Shown: one piece after another, positions 49,001-56,392 of the stretch | How positions within the stretch are numbered: the first letter of the stretch is position 1 | How the letters are laid out: each line of letters opens with the position of its first letter | Assembly: GCF_041438805.1 (NCBI RefSeq) | Contig: NZ_CP109190.1 | Span: 3,162,001-3,226,000 of the forward strand | DNA length: 64,000 nucleotides | Direction: 5' to 3' | From: Streptomyces sp. NBC_01707 | Lineage (GTDB): Bacteria; Actinomycetota; Actinomycetes; Streptomycetales; Streptomycetaceae | Program-made: the position numbers and the translations under genes | The notes under the pieces: model-generated | Database searches by the model: none | What the model was told of the DNA's origin: nothing | The model's input: the letters and a program-made list of their open reading frames with translations, nothing else

Positions 49001-49441
49001 GAGCCGGGCACGCAACTGGTCGATGTCCTCGCCCGCGTCGACGCCGGCAGCGAGCTCCGCGCGGGCGGCTTCGGCGAGCCGGTCGCCAACTGCGCCGAGC
49101 AGGTGCTCCGTCGTGGTGACGTACTGGCCGATGCCCTCGGGCAGGGTGTCGTCGTCGTACCGGCCGGGCAGGTCGTCCCACCCGTCGGGGAGTTCGGCGT
49201 CGACGTCCTCGGCGGCGGCCACCGCGGCGGTCTCGGCCGTGCCCAGGAGACGGCGTACCAGGCTCCTGGTGCGGTTCCCCCACATGCGGGTGATCCGGCC
49301 GACGGAGAACCGGGCGGCTACGAGCTCGGTCGCGTCCTGGACGGCGTCGGCGAACTCGTCGGCGGTCTCGGTGAGCGCCAGAGCGACCGCTTCAGCGAAG
49401 TCGGCCTCAGCCTGGTCGAGCTGGGCGTTTCGGTCAGCCAC
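46052..49441 (-). CDS. MuF minor head protein fused to 2H phosphoesterase and prohead protease
   Basis: 1129 residues from a GTG. Residues 1-255 form a MuF-like minor head domain (RTESARAWNMA at 169-179, TRHDKKVRSAHDKVDGQ, then PGLVINCRC). Residues ~290-465 are a LigT/2H phosphoesterase fold, with H323-L-T-L in ELHLTLFFLG and a second motif H425-V-C in QPHVCAVYS; the second lacks the usual Ser/Thr. Residues ~480-725 resemble a prohead protease (PDDCAIAFENQQTGDGR ... VAMPAYDRARIVLD). A winged-helix-like part (VATAVEISMSTARGHLVRAV) and a C-terminal QRPDSAPGQRPDS repeat follow. MuF proteins enter the virion, so the phosphoesterase may be injected with DNA. Confidence 0.75.
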   Translation of the reverse strand: MADRNAQLDQAEADFAEAVALALTETADEFADAVQDATELVAARFSVGRITRMWGNRTRSLVRRLLGTAETAAVAAAEDVDAELPDGWDDLPGRYDDDTLPEGIGQYVTTTEHLLGAVGDRLAEAARAELAAGVDAGEDIDQLRARLRAAFTREGAELGEVREERIARTESARAWNMATLAAAQAATGPDRSVVKQWVTRHDKKVRSAHDKVDGQIRLLSEPFTVAGVEMQTPGDPAAPPGLVINCRCRLEVAPELQAAAMESQESPVVELSDPRETRVEVAQSVTAAADGSHLKGAMIALLPTQEEAARLAIEGGESAEELHLTLFFLGDNGDDWTDEQRDELIGNVRTAAEGIDGPVTARAFGANHWNPDSDSPSWVWAIGDDRDREPDAPTLDAVHHAVTHAVEDTHGQPELPVQHSPWQPHVCAVYSEESWPLDVLVERLGPLTFDRIRVAFAGEHTDIPLGTQEEPMAETTAAGLPARPWSTPDDCAIAFENQQTGDGRIFSAGALYWSGPGPWPLQYADEMLMGHQGAELAGAIQEIGRSGDRITSSGVLYSTRYAGQDAITLLEEEAPLGISVDLDDVDIEFVDKTLSEEDAGWLFASATLSSVSLLPMDDGAFMLSASTSAEWTASGGIPSRNRFDVQLITGPGGQVSAEGLHAAFAGTSVLTAAAGDADDDTGLVVHSESSGDFLVRITRARLRGATLVAMPAYDRARIVLDPIEESQEPLAVAAAAPVAAATSDTHQRVVTYVSSSPVAVGAREVATAVEISMSTARGHLVRAVKAGRLMRLAPGLYVGSSTLPEGEAVASAGTEDDDSDELVASAWTAMRDTDPMPAAWFQEPTEDELPPGSGGVHYSGGRVFGWVAQAGEPHAGYPGRNLTIESLGQLDLSHFMRAHFRLDDESTVRAGAFTMNAGHHRDGAECETSSCQFDDTRTVAGIVTVGMNERGLWFSGAAAPWLSEWDRQVFQACQPSYHMKQGGDGRWQLRAVLSVPVPGHSSPLLASTIAERSNLALAASAADALTAPDAVSGYDPDNPAEPSTDTVPDLPGQRPDSAPGQRPDSVSAQSATDVELLAAALLEGPFIDGLLAAMDRREADRRAEIDQLAASIALTPEEITASANPKGAN
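46245..46300. repeat. 24-bp tandem repeat with TGTCCGG units in the MuF fusion gene
   Basis: CTGTCCGGACGCTGTCCGGG recurs twice in direct succession, coding for PGQRPDSA. Further TGTCCGG or TCCGGACA units continue to about 46360. The same half-site makes up the palindrome cluster at 8.9 kb. Confidence 0.55.
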
Positions 49442-49679
49442 GGTCGATCCGCCTTACCGGGAGGGGTGAGTCTGGGTCCTCGCAGACCTCGCACCACGCC
49501 CAGGTCCCGACGGTCGACAGGCCGTCGGGGGCGAAGAGCAACAGGTCCACGCTGATGTGGGTCCACGCGCGGCAAGTGGTGCACCAGCCGGTCCGGGGCG
49601 TCCCGGGGTGGAGCGCAAGGCCGTACGGGGCGGGTTTCCGTACCGTGGCGCGGGCCTGCCGCGCGGGCCGGGACGTCAT
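49434..49679 (-). CDS. small zinc-ribbon-like phage protein
   Basis: 81 residues from the ATG at 49679, overlapping the portal stop (ATGA). Two Cys pairs, WCTTCRAW and WCEVCED, separated by 35 residues, suggest a zinc ribbon or treble clef. The N-terminus is basic (MTSRPARQARATVRKPAPYG). It overlaps the start of the MuF fusion gene by 8 bases and is surely part of the same operon. Function unknown. Confidence 0.6.
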   Translation of the reverse strand: MTSRPARQARATVRKPAPYGLALHPGTPRTGWCTTCRAWTHISVDLLLFAPDGLSTVGTWAWCEVCEDPDSPLPVRRIDRG

Positions 49680-51412
49680 GCGGCCGTCCCAGAGCAGGAC
49701 GTGAGGACGGTCGGCACCAGGCTGAATTCGTGCTCCACACCGGCGGCGATCAGCTCCCGGGCGTAGTTGTCGAGCGATGCGGTCAGGCACTCCGGGTCGA
49801 GGCCGTAGCGCCCGGCGATCTCGGAGGCGCGGGTCCAGGCGCCATCGAGGAGCCGCCACTGCTCGACCTGCGTTGAGTCGACCGGCAGGAGGGTGTGCAG
49901 GCGGGCCGCCTCGATGTCGCGGGTCTTGCCGCGTTCGCTGCGGGGGCACGCGGGCGTTTTCCGGAGCTTCTCGCCCGCCGCGGTGAGCGCACCCCAGATC
50001 AGGCCGTCAGCTGCGGCGAGCAGTCCCTCGCCGTGGCGTACGCCGGCTGAGGCGGGCAGGGTGGCCGGTTCCGCTTCTGACTCGTCGACCGGCAGGTTCG
50101 GCGGCGTCGGCGGGATGTCTTCCGTCTCGTCGGCCTGGTCCTGCTCGTCGGCGCGTTCCTGCTGTTCCTCGGCGTCGGGGGCGTCGGACTCGTCGAACCC
50201 GGTCTCGCGGCGCAGGGCCTGGGCGCTGATGACGCCTCGGTCGTACGCCTGCAGTGCCGTTTCGCTGCGGTTGGTGCGCACCCGGAGCGGGCTGGTGTCG
50301 TACCAGACGAGCCAGCGGTGCCAGTCCTCGACGTTCTCGGCTTCGAGGATCGGGCGCAGCCACTGCTGTGTGAGGGCGTACGACACGGTGGCGAGCTTCG
50401 GCTCGATACCGAGGCGGATCGCCTCGGAGGTGAGGGCCCACTGGCCCCAGTGGTTCACGTCGCCGAGGCCGAGGAGGATCTCGGCGGGGATCTCCAGGCC
50501 GGTAGCGAAGCGGCGTACTGCTTCCTCGCGGAGCTTCAACGCCAGGTCGTCGAACTCCGACTCGAACTTCAGGTGCTTGAAGTCGGCGATCGCATCGGCG
50601 GGGAGTTCCAGCACGATCGGGACGGTCGCGGCGGCTGACTCGGGGTCACGGATCGCGGTCTCCGCGATCGTCATGAACACCTCGATCAGGTCGTCCTCGG
50701 CGTCACCGTTCGCACCGGAGGACGGGAAGCGGGTGCCCTTCGGGATGAGGAGCAGCCCACGTCCGGTGATGCGGGACCGGGCGATCGCCTTCACCGCGGC
50801 GTTCAGCAGGAGGAGTTCCTCCAGCAGTTCCATGCTGGAGCGCACGGGGCTGTCGGCCTCGATGGCGCGCTCGGGGTCCGGCTCCCACACGCGGAGCGCC
50901 ACGGGGCCCTCGGGGTCCATGGTGTCGGGGTCGCCTGCGGGGATCGCGACGTCTTCGCCGTCGATCTCGGCGGTGAGCTTCCCGGACTGCTGCTTGATCT
51001 CCTTGACGGACAGGACACGCCAGTCGTGGCCGTCGGCCGGGCTGTACGGGCTCAGTACCTCGGCGTTGGGCCGTACGACGATCCAACCCTCGCCGGGGAC
51101 CGTCAGGTGCTTCCCGAACGCGCCGAGCATCTTCGCCTGGCCGTCTGGGCCACCGGCGATCTGGGAGACGATCTCCGAGGCGCGGTGTCCGGCCGGGGCG
51201 GGTTCGATCGTGCCGTCGTCGGCGCGGCGCCCGGCGAACAGGCGCGCCCCCGACATGGCGTTACCGATCCACGAGGCGGCGAACCGCACTTCAGGGACCT
51301 GGTGGTACATGTCGTAGGCGCGGGCCTGCCACGGCTGGTTACCCGCGCCCTGGCCCCGGATCTTGCGGGACGTGTACCGGGACGCGGAGGCCGTCAGTGC
51401 TTTACGTGCCAT
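49676..51412 (-). CDS. phage portal protein
   Basis: 578 residues. The portal family can be read from VRFAASWIGNAMSGARLFAGR, GEGWIVVRPNAE, IPKGTRFPSSGANGDAEDDL, TGLEIPAEILLGLGDVNHWG (a strongly conserved portal block) and LTQQWLRPILEAENVEDWHRW. The C-terminal ~130 residues (ARLHTLLPVDSTQVEQWRLLD and onward) go beyond the core, perhaps binding scaffold. The portal forms the dodecameric DNA channel of the head. It is preceded by a DUF1360 gene, overlapping by one base. Confidence 0.9.
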   Translation of the reverse strand: MARKALTASASRYTSRKIRGQGAGNQPWQARAYDMYHQVPEVRFAASWIGNAMSGARLFAGRRADDGTIEPAPAGHRASEIVSQIAGGPDGQAKMLGAFGKHLTVPGEGWIVVRPNAEVLSPYSPADGHDWRVLSVKEIKQQSGKLTAEIDGEDVAIPAGDPDTMDPEGPVALRVWEPDPERAIEADSPVRSSMELLEELLLLNAAVKAIARSRITGRGLLLIPKGTRFPSSGANGDAEDDLIEVFMTIAETAIRDPESAAATVPIVLELPADAIADFKHLKFESEFDDLALKLREEAVRRFATGLEIPAEILLGLGDVNHWGQWALTSEAIRLGIEPKLATVSYALTQQWLRPILEAENVEDWHRWLVWYDTSPLRVRTNRSETALQAYDRGVISAQALRRETGFDESDAPDAEEQQERADEQDQADETEDIPPTPPNLPVDESEAEPATLPASAGVRHGEGLLAAADGLIWGALTAAGEKLRKTPACPRSERGKTRDIEAARLHTLLPVDSTQVEQWRLLDGAWTRASEIAGRYGLDPECLTASLDNYARELIAAGVEHEFSLVPTVLTSCSGTAA

Positions 51413-51750
51413 CAGGCGCCGTCCTTACGCGAGTCGTCCCAGCGGTTCAGCAGGACGGCCGCGCCGGCGACCGCCAGCCACTCGATGCCGTGGACCAGCA
51501 ACGGCGCCTGATGCCACTGGCCGGTGGCGAGGAGATAGGTCAGCAGCAGGGCGCCGGACACCCACCAGCCGGTGCAGTAGACGCAGGAGATCAGCGTCAC
51601 CACGAACGTGCGGGCGGTGGACTCGAGACGCTTCAGGTGCCAGGCGTGGACCCGGTCGCGCGCCGGGTCGAGGATCGAGTCATGAATAGCTAGTTGGGTC
51701 CCTCGGTATCCAGCGAGCGCGAGGAGGGTGAGTTCTACGGGACCGATCAT
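51412..51750 (-). CDS. DUF1360 membrane protein
   Basis: 112 residues. Three hydrophobic segments (LTLLALAGYRGTQLAIHD; WWVSGALLLTYLLATG; GIEWLAVAGAAVLLNRW) and a conserved LISCVYCTGWWVS match what I know of DUF1360, which is frequent near the portal genes of Streptomyces phages. The CxxC in the middle is shared by the family. It is the first intact gene of the minus-strand late series after the insertion from 52.2-55.5 kb. Confidence 0.7.
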   Translation of the reverse strand: MIGPVELTLLALAGYRGTQLAIHDSILDPARDRVHAWHLKRLESTARTFVVTLISCVYCTGWWVSGALLLTYLLATGQWHQAPLLVHGIEWLAVAGAAVLLNRWDDSRKDGA

Positions 51751-51855
51751 TTCCGTCCCCTGACGTGGAGATCATCCGGCTGAGTTCAGCGGGGGATGAT
51801 AGGCCATCTCAGGAGATCAGATCCGGGCCGAATCTTCGCAGGTCAGACCCCGTAT

Positions 51856-52113
51856 TCAGATCATGAACAGGGCGGGGGTCGCCTCGTCGGCCTCGGGCTG
51901 CGGTTCGTCGACGTCGAACGCGAGCTGCTGGGACGGCACGGGGATGTCGACGACGGCCAGTGAGCCGGGGCAGGAGACCAGGGAGCCGTCCAGGTCGCGG
52001 CGGGCGCCTGGGGCATCGTGGCGCCAGATACGGCCCTTACTGAGGCTGCCGGAGACAGGGCCGGCGGCGATCGAACGCCCACAGCTCTGGCACTCCACAC
52101 GCGGAAGCTTCAC
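51856..52113 (-). CDS. small phage zinc-ribbon protein
   Basis: 85 residues from a GTG at 52113; a longer frame to 52173 is possible. Begins VKLPRVECQSCGRSIAAGPV and has a second Cys in LDGSLVSCPGS, giving a partial zinc-ribbon. The C-terminus is acidic and ends FMI. Short proteins like this occur between terminase and portal genes in actinophages. A 100-base gap to the DUF1360 gene contains no evident element. Confidence 0.5.
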   Translation of the reverse strand: MKLPRVECQSCGRSIAAGPVSGSLSKGRIWRHDAPGARRDLDGSLVSCPGSLAVVDIPVPSQQLAFDVDEPQPEADEATPALFMI

Positions 52114-52256
52114 GGCACCCAGTGTGGCCGTTCCCAGCCGCTTACGTACAGCCAGCCCGGTCACGGGGCGCACCGGCCAATTCGCCGCGAACGGTGATCA
52201 GTTCTTGAGAGAGTGGTGCCCTACGAATCGGATCGAGCGAGACGGAGCAGCTCACC

Positions 52257-53597
52257 GTGATCATTCTGGACGCGAACATCCTCAAGGGGATATCACTTCG
52301 GGGTCCCGTTGCCGACTTGCTCCGGACAATCCGAGCATCCGGGGCTGAGCGAGTAGTTGCTCCATGGATCGCCATGGAGGAGCTCGCCGCCCAACAGGCC
52401 GTGGCCTACGAGGTCAAGTACGCGGCTGCCGTAGATGCTATGGAGGCACTGAGGAAGGCCACCCCCTGGAGCAGTCCGAGGGGCCCGCGAGAACTCGAAC
52501 TGGATCGCGTCCGTGAGTATTGGCGCGAGCAGTACGCCCAGATCGCGGACATCCTTCAAACCAGTCCCCAGGTCTATGAGCAGGCCATGTTCCGCGAGGC
52601 GAACCTCATCGCGCCCTGCAAGACGGTCAACAGCGGTAAGCACAAGACCGGAGCCCGTGACGCAGCAATCTGGCTGACCGCCATCGAGTACGCCAAGGCG
52701 CATCCTTCCGAGAAGGTCTACTTCATCAGCAACAACACCGCCGACTTCGGCGACGGAAGCGAATTCCCGCCTGCCATGGCGAAAGACCTCGACGGGTTGG
52801 AGGACCGCTTCGCGCTCTACACCTCCGTTGACGGGGTCGTCGAGGAAATCGCCACCGAAGTGGAGGTCTCGGAAGAGGAGGTGAGGAGCCTTCTGAAAGC
52901 GCAGGAAGGGCGGTCCTCTCTCGCCAAGCAGGCTCGTAGATCACGCCCCTTCACGGCCACGGTCATCCTCAACGGCGCAAACGAGCCGTCACAGCGGCGG
53001 GTGGACCTCTGGATAAACACGCCGGCAGCAGTGCTCAGCACGGTGGGCGAGATCAGCGGGTACGAGATCGACGGGCACAAGTGGTGCACGGCCACGGCAC
53101 GCTGGCTGCTTTCTGGACGTCGCCGCGGGGTCGGCCGAGATATCGACGGCGCAAGGACGTACGCAGCGTGGACAACGCGGGTCCTCCTGAGTACTACCGC
53201 TCCCGAGAAGGGGGTCACCGTCCTGCGGGCGCGGCCACCCGTCCCGCTCACCGACGAGGAGACGGCCAGCATCCCGAAGGACGAGCCGTTGCTCCTCGAA
53301 GACGCGGCGAAGTTGGCCAATCAAGCCAGTCGGATCGGGCATCTCCTCGCGGCCACGCAGATCGACCCGGAGATCTTTCGCCGGGTCGCCATCCAACTCT
53401 CTTCGCCGCCGACCAATCAGGAAGCCCTTCGCTGGCTCGCTGAGTCGCTCCAGCCACCGGACGCCGATCTGAGTCGCATTGAGGAGTTGCTGCGGTCGCA
53501 GCTGAGTTACGGAGAAACCGAAACCCTGCGCCAGGCAGGTATCGAACTGCTGAGTCGGCTGCGGGAACGAGAGCTCGACCAACCGGATGACGAGTAG
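52257..53597 (+). CDS. PIN-like domain protein (DUF4935 type)
   Basis: 446 residues from a GTG at 52257, GGAG ahead. The N-terminal 180 residues are a PIN ribonuclease-like domain: IILDANILKG (first acidic residue), a central E in MEELAAQQA, TGARDAAIWLTAIEYA and VYFISNNTADFGDG with the closing Asp residues. The C-terminal 260 residues are helical with a beta part (WCTATARWLLSGRR) and of unknown role. PIN nucleases act on RNA. Here it is foreign to the late operon and on the other strand, followed by a hairpin. A phage-defence role is possible. Confidence 0.7.
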   Translation: MIILDANILKGISLRGPVADLLRTIRASGAERVVAPWIAMEELAAQQAVAYEVKYAAAVDAMEALRKATPWSSPRGPRELELDRVREYWREQYAQIADILQTSPQVYEQAMFREANLIAPCKTVNSGKHKTGARDAAIWLTAIEYAKAHPSEKVYFISNNTADFGDGSEFPPAMAKDLDGLEDRFALYTSVDGVVEEIATEVEVSEEEVRSLLKAQEGRSSLAKQARRSRPFTATVILNGANEPSQRRVDLWINTPAAVLSTVGEISGYEIDGHKWCTATARWLLSGRRRGVGRDIDGARTYAAWTTRVLLSTTAPEKGVTVLRARPPVPLTDEETASIPKDEPLLLEDAAKLANQASRIGHLLAATQIDPEIFRRVAIQLSSPPTNQEALRWLAESLQPPDADLSRIEELLRSQLSYGETETLRQAGIELLSRLRERELDQPDDE

Positions 53598-53598
53598 C

Positions 53599-53638
53599 GC
53601 CCCCGGCCGCTCACCCGGTATGCCGCGCCGCCGGGGGC
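53599..53638 (+). terminator. hairpin after the PIN gene
   Basis: GCCCCCGGC (53599-53607) pairs with GCCGGGGGC (53630-53638), 9 bp, loop of 22 bases, beginning one base after the stop codon. Confidence 0.6.
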
Positions 53639-53696
53639 TCGGCGGTCAGACAATGCCCCAGACCGTCATCAGCCGACAAGCCACGGAGTCGCTGTC

Positions 53697-55517
53697 ATGA
53701 GCACCGCACCGGCCCCCGCACCCATCCTGCCGCCGTGGCAGCGTTGCGGCCATGGCGCGGACCCCGCCACCGATCTCATCGGCTGCCCCGACACCCTTGT
53801 TCCCAGCCACACTGCGTGCCTGGCCCACCTGAACGACACCGACCGCGACGCCTACCTCACCGGTCTGACCCCCGGCGCCGACATCGACCACTGCGGCACT
53901 CCCTTCACCGAACTCCTCCTCCAAGCCCTCCTCCAAGCCCTCGACGACCCCATCACCGGAAGACCCCACCTCGGCACTGCCCTATTCATCGGAGCGCAGT
54001 TCTCCGGCATCGCCTGGTTCAACGAGGCACAGTTCTCCGGCAAAGCCAGGTTCGACAGGGCACACTTCTCCGACGCCACGTTCGCCAAGGCGCAGTTCTC
54101 CGGCGACGCCACGTTCGATGAGGTGCAGTTCTCCGGCGAGGCCGACTTTGTCGAGGCGCGGTTCTCTCGCGGCGCCCTGTTCGGCAACGCGAAGTTCTCC
54201 AGAGAGGCCTGGTTCAACGCGGCGCAGTTTTCCGGCGCCACCGGGTTCGACGGGGTGCAGTTCTCCGGCAGCGCCCTGTTCGACAGGGCCCAGTTCTCCG
54301 GCAACGCCCGGTTCGGCGAGGCGCAGTTCTCCGGCGACGCCGAGTTCAACGGTTCTCGGTTCGCGGTGACGTCGCAGTTTGGGCCGGTGGCGTGTGCGGG
54401 GGCGGTGGATGTGTCCGGTGCGGTGTTCGAGGTGCCAGTGACGCTGGAGATCGCAGCGCGTGAGGTGCGCTGCGAGAGGACTCGCTGGGAGTCGACGGCG
54501 ACCTTGCGCCTGCGCTACGCGACCGTGGACCTCAGCCACGCCGTACTGTCGTGCCCCGTGGCGGTGACCACCCACCCCGCCCCCTTCACCGCTACCACCG
54601 GTGCGATGCTGCAGGAGAGCCTGCTGACCGGCCACACGTACAGGGTGCGGGTGGTCTCGGTGCGGGGGGTGGACGCCGCGCACCTGGTCCTGATGGACAC
54701 AGACCTGAGCGACTGTCTTTTCTCCGGTGCTTTCCATCTCGACCAGTTCCGCCTGGAAGGCCGTTGCACGTTCGCCCCCGCCCCCACCGGCCTTCACCGC
54801 CGCCACCTCATATGGCCCTACCGGTGGACCCGTCGGCGCACCCTGGCCGAGGAGCACCACTGGCGGGCGCAGACGGCCGGCCAACCCGCCCTTGCGCCGG
54901 GTCAGACCCCCTCTCCACGGGACTGGCGCACCGGTCCGCACCACCCCGACCCCGACCTCACCCCCGACCCGGAGGACGTGGCCACGCTTTACCGGCAGCT
55001 GCGCAAGGCGTTCGAGGACGGCAAGAACGAACCCGGAGCCTCTGACTTCTACTACGGCGAGATGGAGATGCGCCGCCACGACCGGACCGACACCCCGCCC
55101 GGCGAGCGGGCCCTGCTCCGGGGGTACTGGCTGCTCTCCGGTTACGGCTTGCGCGCCTCCCGAGCCCTCGGCTGGCTGGTCGCAGCCGTGGCGGCCACCA
55201 TCGTGCTCATGATGGGCCTCGGCCTCCCCGACTCCTCACCCCAGCAGGTCGCCACGGGTGCCGTCCCCGCCGGCGGCGGGAAGGTGACGCTGGTCGTCGA
55301 CAAAGAGGACCCGCGGCTGACGTTGCCCGTCGCTGACCGGTTCACCGTCGATCGCTTCGACAAGTCCATGCAAGTGGTACTGAACTCCGTCGCGTTCCGC
55401 ACCAGCGGCCAGGACCTCACCACCTGGGGCACCTACACGGAGATGGTCAGCCGCTTCACGGAACCCGCCCTGCTCGCCCTGGCCGTCCTCGCCATGCGCA
55501 GCCGCATCAAACGCTGA
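53697..55517 (+). CDS. pentapeptide-repeat membrane protein
   Basis: 606 residues from the ATG at 53697. After a Cys-containing N-terminal part (WQRCGHGADPATDLIGC, CLAHL) there are about 13 tandem decapeptides of the A(Q/R)FSGxAxF type at residues ~97-225, which form a right-handed beta helix. A second set of degenerate repeats follows, then a charged region. The transmembrane segment LGWLVAAVAATIVLMMGLGL is at about 495-515, and a C-terminal helical part follows. Streptomycetes have many such proteins. It may work with the PIN gene 100 bases upstream. Confidence 0.78.
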   Translation: MSTAPAPAPILPPWQRCGHGADPATDLIGCPDTLVPSHTACLAHLNDTDRDAYLTGLTPGADIDHCGTPFTELLLQALLQALDDPITGRPHLGTALFIGAQFSGIAWFNEAQFSGKARFDRAHFSDATFAKAQFSGDATFDEVQFSGEADFVEARFSRGALFGNAKFSREAWFNAAQFSGATGFDGVQFSGSALFDRAQFSGNARFGEAQFSGDAEFNGSRFAVTSQFGPVACAGAVDVSGAVFEVPVTLEIAAREVRCERTRWESTATLRLRYATVDLSHAVLSCPVAVTTHPAPFTATTGAMLQESLLTGHTYRVRVVSVRGVDAAHLVLMDTDLSDCLFSGAFHLDQFRLEGRCTFAPAPTGLHRRHLIWPYRWTRRRTLAEEHHWRAQTAGQPALAPGQTPSPRDWRTGPHHPDPDLTPDPEDVATLYRQLRKAFEDGKNEPGASDFYYGEMEMRRHDRTDTPPGERALLRGYWLLSGYGLRASRALGWLVAAVAATIVLMMGLGLPDSSPQQVATGAVPAGGGKVTLVVDKEDPRLTLPVADRFTVDRFDKSMQVVLNSVAFRTSGQDLTTWGTYTEMVSRFTEPALLALAVLAMRSRIKR

Positions 55518-55572
55518 TACCCAGAACACCCACCGTCCCGGCATTTCCGCTCCGCCACTCTCCGAGCCCCGA

Positions 55573-56075
55573 TCACTTCGCGATCCTCCGCCCGTACGCG
55601 CCCGCCGCTGCTGACGGCTGACGGCCGCCGGGGACAGGTGCCTGCGGCAGCGGTGCGTGGACGATGACACCCTTGTTCGCCTCGGGGATCAGGCCGTACG
55701 TGAGGATGCACGACGCGTCGATACGGCCGGGGCTGTCCGGGGCGGTCGACATCCACGTCGACCACTCCCGTTCCAGGTCGACGAACAGACCGCGCAACCG
55801 CACCCGGTCCTCCACCATCTGCTGTGCCACCGGCTCCGCGCGCGCAGCAACTTCCCTTGCTTGGCGGTCACGAGGTCGATGGCAGGCATCAGGACGCTCT
55901 CCCGGATCTCCCCGTCACGCTGGAGGGTTTCCCACGAGGTCCGGATCGCGAGCGAGCACGTGTCGCGCCCATAGTTCGCCTCGACGTAGATGATCGCCGC
56001 GTTCGTCTCGTACGCGAGCCGACAAGCCGCGGTAGACCAGTAGGCCGCCACCGCCGCTGAGCGCCGTGGCGAGGC
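55573..56075 (-). pseudogene. phage terminase large subunit, C-terminal remnant with frameshift
   Basis: Two adjoining frames together give the C-terminal nuclease part of a TerL: first AYETNAAIIYVEANYGRD, LQRDGEIRESVLMPAIDLVT and AKQGKLLRA, and then, in another register, EPVAQQMVEDRVRLRGLFVD, STWMSTAPDSPGRIDASCIL and TYGLIPE. The join at about 55843 has GCGCGCGCGG where one GC pair fewer would restore the frame, so a 2-base slip broke the gene. The N-terminal ATPase is missing. The gene must be dead in this form. Confidence 0.8.
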
Positions 56076-56318
56076 GAGGAGTCGCCGGGTACCGGCCCGG
56101 ACACCAGCAGCGCCTGCCACCTCAATGCGAGGCGCCGGCCACGCAGCCGATACGCGGCCAGATAACGGGCGTGTGGTGCAGATGCACGGTAAACAGAACG
56201 ATCACTGACGGAATACACGCACACGCGAGGCTTTTGCCAGCAAATCTACGTCAGTCACACCCCCATTAGCACGTGCGACTTCCAGGGCGGAAAAAGGCCA
56301 ACGTGATACGCGACACTA

Positions 56319-56347
56319 TTGACCAGCACGCTTGATCAACACATGAT
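56319..56347 (+). promoter_or_regulatory. putative sigma-70-like promoter of the LamG gene
   Basis: TTGACC (56319-56324), a 17-base spacer and CATGAT (56342-56347). It lies in a locally AT-rich 170-bp stretch (56222-56392) with no gene. The distance to the GTG at 56393 is 45 bases. Confidence 0.45.
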
Positions 56348-56392
56348 CCTCACAGCTTGTTTGTAATGAAAAATTAAAGGGCGGGTGGGGGC

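Larger units (their letters stand above)
5838..56140 (-). mobile_element. cryptic siphovirus-type prophage, late region only
   Basis: A run of minus-strand virion genes from terminase (about 56.1 kb) to lysis genes (5.8 kb), in nearly the normal order of a tailed phage: terminase, portal, MuF/protease, capsid, connectors, tail chaperones, tape measure, minor tail, fibres, endolysin, holin. No integrase, excisionase, repressor, replication or small terminase gene is found in the window, and the large terminase is only a fragment. Insertions include a TniBQ transposon, an IS110 element, homing-type nucleases, two membrane morons, and a PIN plus pentapeptide pair. The borders are approximate: the left is placed just after the last phage-like gene, the right at the end of the terminase remnant. 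Most structural frames remain open, which argues for recent loss or for retained use. Confidence 0.85.

Noticed and set aside
53990..54370. Tandem 30-bp repeats as a possible CRISPR or noncoding array
   Set aside because: They code for pentapeptide-type repeats in an intact frame.
56091..56115. Eighth copy of the late leader element near the TerL remnant
   Set aside because: CGCTGCTGGT and GGGCCGG are present but the middle differs and no TANNCT box precedes it; at most a degenerate relic.
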